Below are positions 1 to 8,211 of a stretch of DNA of 64,000 nucleotides, in pieces (the stretch's first letter is position 1; each line of letters starts with the position of its first letter). The notes under the pieces were generated by a model. That model did not search any database. It worked only from the letters and a program-made list of their open reading frames with translations, and was not told the DNA's origin. Source of the stretch: Streptomyces sp. AM 4-1-1 (GTDB lineage Bacteria > Actinomycetota > Actinomycetes > Streptomycetales > Streptomycetaceae); NCBI RefSeq assembly GCF_029167625.1, contig NZ_CP119145.1, forward strand, positions 992,001-1,056,000, read 5' to 3'. A program made the position numbers and the translations under genes.

Positions 1-1374
1 CTGCCACAGGACGACCGCATGGCCCTCGACGTCGATGCCACGGCGTCCGGCGCGGCCGGTGAGCTGGGTGTACTCGCCGGGGGTGATGTCGGCGTGCTGT
101 TCGCCGTTCCACTTGACGAGCTTTTCCAGCACCACGGAACGGGCGGGCATGTTGATGCCGAGCGCCAGGGTCTCGGTCGCGAAGACGGCCTTGACGAGCC
201 CCCTGACGAAAAGCTCCTCGACGACCTCCTTGAACGTCGGCAGCATGCCCGCGTGGTGCGCGGCGATGCCCCGCTCCAGCCCTTCGAGCCATTCGTAGTA
301 GCCGAGGACGTGCAGGTCCTCGCCGGGGATGGAGGCGGTTCGCTCCTCGACGATCTCCCTGACCAGGCGCCGTTTGTTCTCGTCGTTGAGGCGCAGACCG
401 GCCTGCAGGCACTGCTGTACGGCGCCCTCGCAGCCGGCCCGGCTGAAGATGAAGGTGATGGCGGGCAGCAGTCCCTCGGCGTCCAGCCGGTCGATGACCT
501 CGGGTCTGGCCGGGGTCCAGACGCGGTTGCGTTGGCGCCGCTCGCGCTCCCGGTCCGCCTCGCGGACCATCTTTCCCCGGCGGCGCTCACGCGGGTCGTA
601 CCCGCGCTGGTTCTCCATCCGGGCCAGCCGGACCAGATCGGGGTTGACCTCTCGGCGTCCGGAGCCCCGGCCGCCGTGGTCGGTCTCCTCCTCGAAGAGG
701 TCGTACATCCGGCGGCCCGCCATCACGTGCTGCCACAGCGGCACCGGCCGGTGTTCGGAGACGATCACCTGGGTGTCACCGCGGACGGTGTCCAGCCAGT
801 CGCCGAACTCCTCCGCGTTGGACACGGTGGCCGACAGGGAGACCAGGGTCACCGACTCGGGGAGGTGGATGATCACTTCCTCCCAGACCGCGCCGCGGAA
901 CCGGTCGGAGAGGTAGTGCACCTCGTCCATCACGACGTAGCCGAGGCCGGTGAGCGCCTGGGAGCCCGCGTACAGCATGTTCCGCAGCACCTCGGTGGTC
1001 ATGACGACCACCGGGGCGTCGGCGTTGACGCTGTTGTCCCCGGTCAGCAGACCGACCTTGTCCGCCCCGTAGCGCTTGGCCAGATCGGCGAACTTCTGGT
1101 TGGAGAGCGCCTTGATCGGAGTGGTGTAGAAACACTTGCGGCCCTGGAGCAGCGCCAGGTGGACGGCGAACTCGCCCACGATGGTCTTGCCCGAGCCGGT
1201 CGGGGCGGCGACGAGCACGCCCCTGCCCGCCTCCAGCGCCTGACAGGCCTCGATCTGGAACGGGTCGAGACCGAATTCGTACATCTCGCGGAAGGGTGCG
1301 AGCGCGGTGGCCTGCTCGGCCGCGCGGTTCCGTGCGGCCTGGTAGCGCTCGGCCGGTGAAAGGTCCTCTGTCAT
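1..1374 (-). CDS. helY: DEAD/DEAH-box RNA helicase, Ski2/Mtr4-like (3' end outside window)
   Basis: ATP-dependent superfamily 2 helicase of the HelY/Mtr4 type, presumably unwinding RNA in the cytoplasm. The visible 458 residues show motif I APTGSGKT (57-64), motif II DEVH (150-153), motif III SAT (181-183) and motif VI QLTGRAGRRG (from about 437), so both RecA-like domains are present and the C-terminal half lies beyond the window edge. Start chosen at the ATG at 1374; a -10-like TAGGCT sits at 1385-1390, ten bases upstream. It is the first of a minus-strand set that includes tatC/tatA, an order also found next to the proteasome locus in mycobacteria. The helicase family is certain; the RNA substrate is inferred from the family. 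Confidence 0.93.
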   Translation of the reverse strand, partial: MTEDLSPAERYQAARNRAAEQATALAPFREMYEFGLDPFQIEACQALEAGRGVLVAAPTGSGKTIVGEFAVHLALLQGRKCFYTTPIKALSNQKFADLAKRYGADKVGLLTGDNSVNADAPVVVMTTEVLRNMLYAGSQALTGLGYVVMDEVHYLSDRFRGAVWEEVIIHLPESVTLVSLSATVSNAEEFGDWLDTVRGDTQVIVSEHRPVPLWQHVMAGRRMYDLFEEETDHGGRGSGRREVNPDLVRLARMENQRGYDPRERRRGKMVREADRERERRQRNRVWTPARPEVIDRLDAEGLLPAITFIFSRAGCEGAVQQCLQAGLRLNDENKRRLVREIVEERTASIPGEDLHVLGYYEWLEGLERGIAAHHAGMLPTFKEVVEELFVRGLVKAVFATETLALGINMPARSVVLEKLVKWNGEQHADITPGEYTQLTGRAGRRGIDVEGHAVVLWQ

Positions 1375-1424
1375 CTTGTCGACGAGCCTACCCGCCACCT
1401 CCGACAGTCGGCCGGTCTTTGTTT

Positions 1425-2315
1425 TCAGGGGGTGAGGACCCTCGCGGCGCCCGGCACACAGGTCGCGGTCAGCGGCAGCGGCCCCAGCGGTTCGCCGTCC
1501 GCGTAGGCGGTGACCCCGGCGGCCTCCAGCGTGATCGACGAGACCCGGTGGACGGTGACCACGGGGTGGCCGAGGTGGGTGCCCCGGTAGACCTGGGGGA
1601 ACACCCTGAGCAGGGTGGCCCGGCCGCATCCGCCGACGACGGTCACGTCGAAGAGCCCGTCGTCCATGAGGGCGTCGGCGCAGATCCGCATGCCGCCGCC
1701 GTACGTGGTCCCGTTGCCGACGGCGATGAGGGTCGCCTCGATCTCCCTGACCGGTCCGCCGTCCAGGCGGACGCGGTACGGGACGGTCCGGAACGCGGCG
1801 AGTTCGGCGAGGATCGCGAGGTCGTACTTGAAGCGGCCCCCGACCCAGCGCATCCGGTTGCCGCGGTCGTTGACCCGGGAGTCGAAGCCGGAGGCGAGCA
1901 CGGAGCCGAACCACCGGTCACCGACCCGGCCGAGGTCGATGTCACGGCCGGTGCCGGTCCTCAGGGCGGTGGCGGCCAGCCGTCCCGCGGCGGCCGGATC
2001 GCGCACCGGCAGGCCGAGGGCGCGGGCGAAGTCGTTGCCGGTGCCGACGGCCACCACCCCGAGCGGGGTCGAGGTGCCCGCGACGACCTGGAGGGCGAGG
2101 GAGACCAGTCCGTCCCCGCCCACGGCTATGAGTGCGCCGGTGCCCTCGTCGACGGCGTCGCGGACCCGTGCCAGCGCGTCGGCGGAGTCCTCGCCGAGCA
2201 CCGTGCGCACGGAGAATCCGGCGTCCCGCAACGCGGAAGCGGCCGGCTGCGCGGCGTGCGCGCCCCGGCCGCGTCCCGCGGTGGGATTGACGAACAGGGT
2301 GATCTCGCTGGTCAC
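1425..2315 (-). CDS. diacylglycerol kinase-family lipid kinase
   Basis: Predicted 296-residue lipid kinase of the DAGK catalytic (DgkB/YegS) family, which phosphorylates diacylglycerol or related lipids at the inner face of the membrane. Visible signatures: N-terminal NPTAGRGRG (10-18), nucleotide-binding GGDG (66-69) and GTGNDFAR (91-98). No membrane segments, as expected for this soluble family. The start is the GTG at 2315; a TAGGGT -10 box lies exactly six bases upstream, suggesting a leaderless message. It follows tatC by 17 bases on the same strand and precedes helY. Substrate is not determinable from sequence; a sphingosine- or phosphatidylinositol-type lipid is also possible. Confidence 0.88.
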   Translation of the reverse strand: MTSEITLFVNPTAGRGRGAHAAQPAASALRDAGFSVRTVLGEDSADALARVRDAVDEGTGALIAVGGDGLVSLALQVVAGTSTPLGVVAVGTGNDFARALGLPVRDPAAAGRLAATALRTGTGRDIDLGRVGDRWFGSVLASGFDSRVNDRGNRMRWVGGRFKYDLAILAELAAFRTVPYRVRLDGGPVREIEATLIAVGNGTTYGGGMRICADALMDDGLFDVTVVGGCGRATLLRVFPQVYRGTHLGHPVVTVHRVSSITLEAAGVTAYADGEPLGPLPLTATCVPGAARVLTP

Positions 2316-2321
2316 CCGGGG

Positions 2322-2327
2322 ACCCTA
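2322..2327 (-). promoter_or_regulatory. -10 box of leaderless lipid-kinase promoter
   Basis: TAGGGT (TANNNT) on the minus strand, ending six bases before the GTG start of the lipid kinase, so transcription would begin at or near the start codon. No clear -35 hexamer is seen. Confidence 0.5.
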
Positions 2328-2332
2328 CAAGG

Positions 2333-3298
2333 TCAGGTGATGTCGTCGTAACCGTTCACCCGGTCGTGCTCCGACTTGCCCTGTGCGGGCACTCCCCCGG
2401 TGGTCGCGCCCCGGCCCGTCGGCACGGGCTCGATCTCGCCGATGTCCTCGGGGGTGAGGTCCAGTTCCGACGCCTCGTCGTCGCCCGGTCCGGCCGCCGC
2501 GCGCAGCGCCTTGCGCCGGTCGTTGAAGAGGGAGACCAGGGTGGCGACGAAGTAGAGGACCCAGATCGGGCCGGCGAGGGCCAGCATGGTGACCGGGTCC
2601 GTGCTGGGGGTGGCCACCGCCGCGAAGACGGTGATGCCCATGACCATGCCGCGCCACCAGCCGAGCATCCGCTTGCCGGTGACGACGCCGCCGAAGTTCA
2701 GCATGACGAGGAGGAGCGGCAGCTCGAAGGAGAGTCCGAAGACCACCACCATGCGGGTGATCAGATCGAGCAGGTCGTCCAGCGGCAGCTGGTTGTCCAG
2801 GCCCGCGGGCGAGAAGTCGAGCAGGACCCTGGCCATCGTGGGGAGGGTCTTGTACGCGAAGAAACCGCCGGCCAGGAAGAGCGGGAAGCCCGCGCCCACG
2901 AAGGCCAGTGAGTACTTCTTCTCCTGCTTGTGCAGTCCGGGGGCGACGAAGCCCCACAGCTGGTACAGCCAGATCGGCGACGACAGCACGACGCCGGCCA
3001 TGAGGGAGACCTTGAGGGCGAGGGTGAACGGTGTCAGCAGACCGTTGAGGACGATGCGCGCGCAGGTGCCGTCCTCCTGCTTGGCCAGTTCCGCGAAGCT
3101 GGACTCACAGCCGACCGCCTTCAGGACCGGATCGGTGAAGAACTCGATGATCCCCTTGTAGAAGAAGGCGGCGACGATCGTGACGACGACGATCGCCAGA
3201 ACGGCCTTGGCCAGCCGGTTACGCAGCTCACGCAGGTGCTCGACCAGGGGCATGCGGCCCTCTGGGTCCGTCACCTGCTTGCGGGCAGACTTGAGCAA
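2333..3298 (-). CDS. tatC: Sec-independent protein translocase subunit TatC
   Basis: Core receptor subunit of the twin-arginine translocase, which binds RR signal peptides and exports folded proteins across the membrane. The 321-residue product has the conserved N-terminal LVEHLRELRNRL (18-29), six hydrophobic segments and a charged, disordered C-terminal tail longer than in E. coli TatC. The start appears to be a rare TTG at 3298: an in-frame stop lies three codons upstream, and GAGG stands seven bases before the TTG. The ATG at 3253 (MPLVEHLRELR) is the alternative but has poorer support and would drop residues usual in Streptomyces TatC. tatA lies 62 bases upstream, so tatA-tatC form one unit. 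Confidence 0.96.
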   Translation of the reverse strand: MLKSARKQVTDPEGRMPLVEHLRELRNRLAKAVLAIVVVTIVAAFFYKGIIEFFTDPVLKAVGCESSFAELAKQEDGTCARIVLNGLLTPFTLALKVSLMAGVVLSSPIWLYQLWGFVAPGLHKQEKKYSLAFVGAGFPLFLAGGFFAYKTLPTMARVLLDFSPAGLDNQLPLDDLLDLITRMVVVFGLSFELPLLLVMLNFGGVVTGKRMLGWWRGMVMGITVFAAVATPSTDPVTMLALAGPIWVLYFVATLVSLFNDRRKALRAAAGPGDDEASELDLTPEDIGEIEPVPTGRGATTGGVPAQGKSEHDRVNGYDDIT

Positions 3299-3360
3299 CC
3301 CACGTCCTCATCTCGTGCGTCGGGCCGTCATGGAGCACGGCGACCGCGGCGGCCCAGGGG

Positions 3361-3651
3361 TCAGCGCTTGGTGGAGTCGGTCGGCTCGGCGACCGGTCGT
3401 GCGCTGGTGACGTCGCCGGGCGCGGCCTTGATGGTGCGCGGCACGGACTGGTCCTGGGCGGCGGGGTCGTTCGGCGGGTCGGCGGGGGCCGTCTGCTGGC
3501 CCTCCGACTTCATCGCCTTGGCCTCGCTCTTGAGGATGCGGGCGGACTTGCCGAGCGAGCGAGCCATGTCGGGAAGCTTCTTCGCGCCGAACAGCAGAAC
3601 AATGACGACGAGGATCAGGATGATCTCGGGAGCGCCGAGCCTTCCGAACAT
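3361..3651 (-). CDS. tatA: twin-arginine translocase pore subunit TatA
   Basis: Ninety-six-residue TatA/E protein that forms the export pore of the Tat system. One N-terminal membrane helix (about residues 8-22), the hinge FGAKKLPD (21-28), then an amphipathic helix and an acidic, Ala/Pro-rich tail. I choose the ATG at 3651 (MFGRLG) rather than the in-frame ATG at 3669: the codons just after the upstream ATG (AGAAGG) are themselves the ribosome-binding site for the 3651 start, eight to nine bases away. Located directly upstream of tatC. No tatB-like gene is visible here. Confidence 0.95.
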   Translation of the reverse strand: MFGRLGAPEIILILVVIVLLFGAKKLPDMARSLGKSARILKSEAKAMKSEGQQTAPADPPNDPAAQDQSVPRTIKAAPGDVTSARPVAEPTDSTKR

Positions 3652-3732
3652 ATGCGTGTACCTTCTCACCGAGGCAGCAGGGGTGGGACGGATCGAACGT
3701 CGGACAGACGGACGGTCTTCGGACTGTCAGCG

Positions 3733-3763
3733 ATGGTAACCCGCGTAGGTAAACGTAGAGCAA
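3733..3763 (-). promoter_or_regulatory. candidate tatA promoter
   Basis: On the minus strand TTGCTC (3758-3763), a 19-base spacer, then TACCAT (3733-3738), about 80 bases before the tatA start. Matches housekeeping-type TTGNNN/TANNNT hexamers; spacing is slightly long. The remainder of 3764-3938 shows no gene. Confidence 0.4.
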
Positions 3764-3938
3764 TGCTCGTACGTGCACGCGGTGGCGGCCTTGCCTCGCT
3801 CCACGGGCCGCACTCAGAAGGGTACCCCTCGCGCCCGGAAAGCTGGAGGCCGCGTCCGCCCCGCCGAACGCCGGGTACGGGAGTCACGACGGGGCACGGC
3901 CTGGGGGACCACGGGTTCGGCGCCGTCAGGACGGGCCG

Positions 3939-4136
3939 TCAGCGCAGCGCTTCGCCCGTGGCCGCGAGGCCGGTCGCCGCCCGCTCCAGGTCCTCGGCGG
4001 CCCGGTTGACCCGCTGGGTGGTGAGGGCCACCTGCCGGCCCAGCCGCTGGGTCTCGACGAAGACCCGGACGGCCAGTACGCCGAGTACGGCGATCCCGAG
4101 GAATCCCAGGGCGATGGCGAGCATGGGCCAGAACAT
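3939..4136 (-). CDS. small single-span membrane protein
   Basis: Sixty-five-residue protein with one strongly hydrophobic segment (about 3-27) followed by a charged amphipathic helix (about 28-60, rich in R, E, Q, A), an outline typical of short membrane-anchored coiled-coil proteins. Not a recognised family; it sits between the zinc-ribbon/pafCB genes and tatA on the same strand, with about 64 bases to its upstream neighbour. The orientation of a short N-terminus outside and a helical C-terminus inside is inferred. A role in Tat or in the Pup system cannot be claimed from sequence; the position looks conserved in Streptomyces from memory. Confidence 0.75.
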   Translation of the reverse strand: MFWPMLAIALGFLGIAVLGVLAVRVFVETQRLGRQVALTTQRVNRAAEDLERAATGLAATGEALR

Positions 4137-4200
4137 GCGCGGAGCCTCGATGTTTCGATCGGTTTCGGTCGGTCTGTGATTGATTGTGCCGTTTCATCCC

Positions 4201-4482
4201 TCAGGAGGTGTCACCGGGAGCGGTGTGGAGACGCAGGGTCCGGACGCCGCCCCCGCTGAGGAGTTCGACGATGCGCTCCCCGGCGGGTTTGCGGACGGCG
4301 GCGCCGCACTCGGGACAGGTGAATGAGTAGAAGGTGGTGCGCCTGCTGGCTCCGACGGCGAGCCGCAGGGACCCGGCCGTGAGCTCGAAGCGCTCACGGC
4401 AGTCCGGGCAGGCGGCCCTGAAGCGGACGGTGGCGGGCACGGCCACGGTCGGCACGGCTGCCCTCACCGAGGTGTCGTTCAT
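4201..4482 (-). CDS. small zinc-ribbon protein downstream of pafC
   Basis: Ninety-three-residue protein with two CxxC pairs, CPDC (25-28) and CPEC (56-59), spaced as in a zinc ribbon; the middle part reads as beta strands and the C-terminus is short. The start is the ATG at 4482, preceded by a purine-rich stretch (GAGAGGGGCGAAGAG); the longer in-frame reading upstream runs through pafC and is spurious. It begins 13 bases after the pafC stop and so is probably co-transcribed with pafB and pafC. Function unknown; a nucleic-acid-binding or PafBC-accessory role would be a guess from location alone. Confidence 0.78.
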   Translation of the reverse strand: MNDTSVRAAVPTVAVPATVRFRAACPDCRERFELTAGSLRLAVGASRRTTFYSFTCPECGAAVRKPAGERIVELLSGGGVRTLRLHTAPGDTS

Positions 4483-4495
4483 CTCTTCGCCCCTC

Positions 4496-5476
4496 TCAGT
4501 GAGTGCCTTCGAGGACACCGTCGACCGCGTCGTCGTACGCGGCGAGCGCGTCACGGGCGGCCCGGCGGGCGCTGACCGCCAACTCCCCCGGCGCCACGAT
4601 CCGGCCCTCGCCGCCGAGCCGCAGCGCGAGTCTGCGCAGCGAGGCGGGGTCGGGCGTGCGGAGAGTGATCCGGAGACCGCCGCCGGGCAGTTCCTCGGCA
4701 CTGTCGTGGGAGTAGTACTCGGCGACCCACCGGCCACCGGGCCCCACCTCGATCACGACCTCCGGGTCCTCGGCCGACGGGTGTACGAGCCCTTGTGACA
4801 GATCCCGCAGCTCCAGTTCGGGGGGCGCGGCGGGGGCGTCCAGCAGCCGGATCTCGGCGACCCGGTCGAGCCGGAAGGTGCGCCGGTCCTCGGAGAGCCG
4901 GCACCACGCCTCCATATAGGTGTGTCCGACGGCGAACAGCCGGATCGGGTCCACCTCGCGCTCGGTGAGTTCGTCACGGGCCGGTGAGTAGTAGCGCAGC
5001 CAGAGACGGCGCCGCTCGGAGATCGCCCGGTCGACCTCGGCGAAGACACCGCCCTCGGACTCGAAGGTGACCGAGAGCCGGGAACTCGCCGCGCCCACCT
5101 CGCCCGCCGCGGCCTCCAGCTTCGCGGTGGCCCGCAGCAGGGCCTGCCGGTCGCTCTCCCGCAGACCGGGCAGGGTGGCGACGGCCCGCGCGGCGACGAG
5201 CAGGGCGGTGGCCTCGTCGGAGGCGAGCCGCAGCGGCTCGGCGACGTCGTCGGGGTTGTGCCACCAGATCCGGTCGCCGTCGGTGTCGATGTCGAGGAGG
5301 TCGCCGCCGCGGAAGCTCGTCCCGCACATGGGCAGCACATCGAGGTCGGAGATCAGCTCGTCCTCGGTGATCCCGAAGGCGCGGGCGACATCGCTGACAT
5401 GGGCGCCGGGGCGCTCCCTGAGGTACGTCACCAGCGAGAGCATCCGGCGGGTCTGGTCGATCGCGTTCGTGGCCAT
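4496..5476 (-). CDS. pafC: WYL-domain transcriptional regulator PafC
   Basis: Partner of PafB; in mycobacteria the PafBC heterodimer activates the RecA-independent DNA-damage response. The 326-residue protein has an N-terminal winged helix-turn-helix (about 10-60), a middle helical part and a WYL domain (about 145-230, with YMEAWC in place of the classical WYL and a downstream FRLDR), then a C-terminal WCX-like domain. It starts 15 bases after the pafB stop, consistent with one operon. Start ATG at 5476 begins MATNAIDQTRRML, the expected family N-terminus. Regulation of DNA repair here is inferred from orthology. Confidence 0.92.
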   Translation of the reverse strand: MATNAIDQTRRMLSLVTYLRERPGAHVSDVARAFGITEDELISDLDVLPMCGTSFRGGDLLDIDTDGDRIWWHNPDDVAEPLRLASDEATALLVAARAVATLPGLRESDRQALLRATAKLEAAAGEVGAASSRLSVTFESEGGVFAEVDRAISERRRLWLRYYSPARDELTEREVDPIRLFAVGHTYMEAWCRLSEDRRTFRLDRVAEIRLLDAPAAPPELELRDLSQGLVHPSAEDPEVVIEVGPGGRWVAEYYSHDSAEELPGGGLRITLRTPDPASLRRLALRLGGEGRIVAPGELAVSARRAARDALAAYDDAVDGVLEGTH

Positions 5477-5491
5477 GTTTCCGGTCCGCCC

Positions 5492-6445
5492 TCAGTCCCT
5501 GGCCACGGCGCGCAGCCGGCCCACCACGTCGGCCCGCAGATCGGCGGGTTCCCGTACGACGACGTCCGGGCCGAACTCGACGAGCCAGGCGTCCAGGCCG
5601 TGCCCGTACGGGATCTCCAACTCGTCCCAGCCGTCACCGAGTTCCCGTACGGAGACGGCGCGCGAGCGCAGCGGGTAGCCCGCTCCGGTGCGCAGTCTGA
5701 TCCGGGCGGTCCTGGTCGCGGTCTCCCCCGCCCAGGTCTCGACCGTCTCACGGACGGTCACCACGTCGGGCACCTCGGCGGTGAAGGCGCCCGCCCGGGA
5801 GCGGACCCGGCCGGTGATCCGGGACAGCCGGAAGACGCGTTCGGCGTTCCGGTCGCGGTCCCAGCCCGCGAGGTACCAGTGGCCGCGCCAGCACTCCAGG
5901 GTCCAGGGCTCGACCTGGCGCTGCTCGGGAAGGGCGGCGTTGGCCTTGCGGTAGTCGAAGGTGACCGGGCGGCGGTCCCGGCAGGCCAGCATCAGGGGTT
6001 CGAAGGCCGCTTCGTGGACCGGGATGCGCGGTTCGAGGGCGCTGTGGACCTCGTACGCGTCCTCGGCCTCCGGCATGCCCGCGGCCCGCAGCTTCTGGAG
6101 CGCGCCGCTCGCCGCGCCGGCGAGCCTGGCCTGCTGCCAGACCTTGGCGGCGAGCCCGAGGGCGGCGGCCTCCTCGGCGTCCAGCGTGATCGGAGGAAGG
6201 CGGTTGCTGTCCCGGCGGGCGAGATAGCCGGTGTCGCCGTCGAGGTTCTCCACGGTCTCGATCACCAGGCCGAGCTCACGCAGGTCGTCCTTGTCGCGCT
6301 CGAACATCCTGTTGAAGGAGTCGTCCGAGCCCGCCTCCAGGTACGCCTCGATGGAGCCGCGCAGCTCGCGCTTGCTGAGCGGGCGCCGGGTCCCCAGCAG
6401 GCACAACGCCAGGTTCATCAGCCGCTCTGCCTTGGCAATCGCCAT
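5492..6445 (-). CDS. pafB: WYL-domain transcriptional regulator PafB
   Basis: 317-residue regulator with an N-terminal winged HTH (MAIAKAERLMNL onward), a WYL domain carrying the exact WYL triplet in GHWYLAGWD and the downstream FRLSRI, and a C-terminal WCX-type extension. Forms the PafBC regulator with the next gene; the WYL domain is thought to sense a nucleic-acid ligand. I take the ATG at 6445, preceded by AAAGGG, over in-frame extensions up to 6508 that lie in untranslated-looking DNA. The gene heads the unit pafB-pafC-zinc ribbon. Confidence 0.92.
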   Translation of the reverse strand: MAIAKAERLMNLALCLLGTRRPLSKRELRGSIEAYLEAGSDDSFNRMFERDKDDLRELGLVIETVENLDGDTGYLARRDSNRLPPITLDAEEAAALGLAAKVWQQARLAGAASGALQKLRAAGMPEAEDAYEVHSALEPRIPVHEAAFEPLMLACRDRRPVTFDYRKANAALPEQRQVEPWTLECWRGHWYLAGWDRDRNAERVFRLSRITGRVRSRAGAFTAEVPDVVTVRETVETWAGETATRTARIRLRTGAGYPLRSRAVSVRELGDGWDELEIPYGHGLDAWLVEFGPDVVVREPADLRADVVGRLRAVARD

Positions 6446-6533
6446 CGACGCCCTTTCTGTACATGCCCTACGACCGTCGACCGTACCGCTCCGGGGGGCC
6501 GGGACCAAAGTTCCGGGACACCCCGGACCGGAG

Positions 6534-6565
6534 CGAGGGTCCGCACCGGACGGCGCGGACCCTCG
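6534..6565 (-). terminator. hairpin terminator after the FKBP gene
   Basis: Perfect 11-bp stem (6534-6544 with 6555-6565) and a 10-base loop, 27 bases beyond the FKBP stop codon. No U-tract, as usual in Streptomyces. Confidence 0.75.
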
Positions 6566-6591
6566 CGTGCGCGCGGCTGCGCCGCGACCGG

Positions 6592-6963
6592 TCAGACCGA
6601 GATCAGGTCACAGACGAAGATCAGCGTCTCGCCGGGGGCGATACGGCTGCCCGCGCCGCGGTCCCCGTACGCGAGGTGCGCCGGAATGGTCAGCTGACGA
6701 CGGCCACCGACCTTCATGCCCTGGATTCCCTGGTCCCAGCCGGAGATGACCTGACCGCCACCGAGCTGGAAGCGGAGCGGGGTGCCGTGGTTCCAGGAGG
6801 CGTCGAACTCCTCGCCGGTGGAGAAGGCCACGCCCACGTAGTGCACCGAGACGGTGTGGCCCGCCTTGGCCTCCGCGCCGTCGCCCTCCCAGATGTCCTT
6901 GATCACGAGGTCGGCCGGCGGCTCGCCGCCCGGGAAGTCGATCTCAGGCTTGTCGATGCTCAC
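6592..6963 (-). CDS. FKBP-type peptidyl-prolyl cis-trans isomerase (cytosolic)
   Basis: Single-domain FKBP of 123 residues that catalyses proline isomerisation. Active-site/ligand-pocket residues of the family are visible in EEFDASW, VISGWDQGI and AYGDRGAG. There is no signal peptide. The start is the GTG at 6963 (reading as MSIDKPEIDFPGG), with AGGAG eight bases upstream; the longer frame from 6996 runs through that ribosome-binding site. It lies 82 bases downstream of a second FKBP gene on the same strand, and the pair is a conserved neighbour of pafA in Streptomyces from memory. Its client proteins are unknown. Confidence 0.93.
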   Translation of the reverse strand: MSIDKPEIDFPGGEPPADLVIKDIWEGDGAEAKAGHTVSVHYVGVAFSTGEEFDASWNHGTPLRFQLGGGQVISGWDQGIQGMKVGGRRQLTIPAHLAYGDRGAGSRIAPGETLIFVCDLISV

Positions 6964-7045
6964 TGAAGTGCTCCTACACAGGAATCTCGGGGACAACCGG
7001 ACCAGTTTCGCATGATCGCGGCCCGGGGGACGGCGAGAGCCGGGA

Positions 7046-8035
7046 TCAGACCGTGCCGATGATGTCGACGACGAAGACCAGGTTGTTCTTGGCCAGCTCG
7101 CTCTGCGGGTTGGAGCCGTACGCCTGGGCCGGCGGGATGGTCAGCAGGACGCGGTCACCGATGTGCTTGCCGACGAGCCCCTTGTCCCAGCCCGAGATGA
7201 CCGCTCCGGTACCGATCTGGAACCCGGTGGCACCGCCGTGGTCCCAGGAGGAGTCGAACTTCTTGCCGTCCTCCCACTTCACGCCCGTGTACTGGGCGAT
7301 GAGGCCCTCGCCGGCCTTGACCACGGGCCCGTTCCCCTTGATCAGCACCTGCTCCTTGAGGTCCTTCGGGGGCTTCTCGCCCTTGGGGACGGTGATGGTG
7401 GCGGCCTTCTGGGAGGCCGCCTTCACCTCGGGCATGCCCTTGGCGGCGGCGGCCTGGGCTCCCTTGGCCTCCGCCTTCTTGTCGAAGTTCTTCGCCGACA
7501 CGATGTCGATGACCCACACCAGGCCGTCCGTGGGCTTGATGCCGGACTCGGTGTTCAGCTGCTCTCCGACGAGCGCCCCGGCGGTGCCCTCGATCTCCAC
7601 CCGGCTGCCGACCTTCTGGCCCTCCAGGGAGTCCATCACCTTGGCCGGCAGCATCTGTCCCGGCTGCCCGACCTCCTGGACGACCTGCGCGTGCGCCGCC
7701 TTCGCGTCGCCTCCCGCGGCCTTCGTCCAGGTGCTGCCGAGGTCCTGGGAGTCCTTCATCGTCTTGCCGACGAAGTCCAGCCGGACGAAGTCCGCCTTCT
7801 TGACCGCGGCGCCCTGACCCGCGCTGACCGTCTTCACCGCGATCTTGTCGGGCGCCTTGGCGTCCTTGGCGATCTCCAGCTTGGGCTCGGTGCCGAACGT
7901 CCCGGTGACGGTGACGGCGCCCCCCGTCTTCTTCGCGTCGTCGTCCTTGGAATCGGATCCGCAGGCGGCGGTCAGCAACAGGGCGGGCACGACCAGTACC
8001 GCGGCGGCACGTCGGGCAGTCTTGGTGGGGTTCAT
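7046..8035 (-). CDS. two-domain FKBP-type PPIase lipoprotein
   Basis: 329-residue extracytoplasmic prolyl isomerase. A lipoprotein signal (MNPTKTARRAA..., lipobox LTAAC, Cys25) should anchor it to the outer face of the membrane. Two FKBP-like units follow: a divergent one at about 75-185 lacking several pocket aromatics, and a canonical one at about 220-329 containing FDSSWDHG, VISGWDKGL and PPAQAYG. The linker between them is Ala/Lys-rich. The first domain may be a chaperone or substrate-holding domain rather than an active isomerase (inference). Probably helps fold exported proteins. Confidence 0.93.
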   Translation of the reverse strand: MNPTKTARRAAAVLVVPALLLTAACGSDSKDDDAKKTGGAVTVTGTFGTEPKLEIAKDAKAPDKIAVKTVSAGQGAAVKKADFVRLDFVGKTMKDSQDLGSTWTKAAGGDAKAAHAQVVQEVGQPGQMLPAKVMDSLEGQKVGSRVEIEGTAGALVGEQLNTESGIKPTDGLVWVIDIVSAKNFDKKAEAKGAQAAAAKGMPEVKAASQKAATITVPKGEKPPKDLKEQVLIKGNGPVVKAGEGLIAQYTGVKWEDGKKFDSSWDHGGATGFQIGTGAVISGWDKGLVGKHIGDRVLLTIPPAQAYGSNPQSELAKNNLVFVVDIIGTV

Positions 8036-8116
8036 CAGTCCAACTCGCGAGTAGGGGGGTCAGGACAGTCCAGCCACTGTACGACCCCGCCCCCGCCGCA
8101 CCACGCGAACCGACAC

Positions 8117-8154
8117 GTTCGTGCGCCGGAGCGGAACCGCTCCGGCGCACGAAC
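8117..8154 (-). terminator. terminator hairpin after pafA
   Basis: Perfect 18-bp inverted repeat (8117-8134 with 8137-8154) separated by only two bases, 58 bases past the pafA stop. Being almost a perfect palindrome it would work on either strand. Confidence 0.8.
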
Positions 8155-8211
8155 CGCTCCGGCTCCGGACCGTTCCGGAGCTCTCGCCCCGGATGACCGG
8201 AACCGGCCGGA

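Noticed and set aside
3652..3669. Upstream ATG at 3669 as the tatA start
   Set aside because: Its codons two and three are the ribosome-binding site of the ATG at 3651, and the added residues are not part of TatA.
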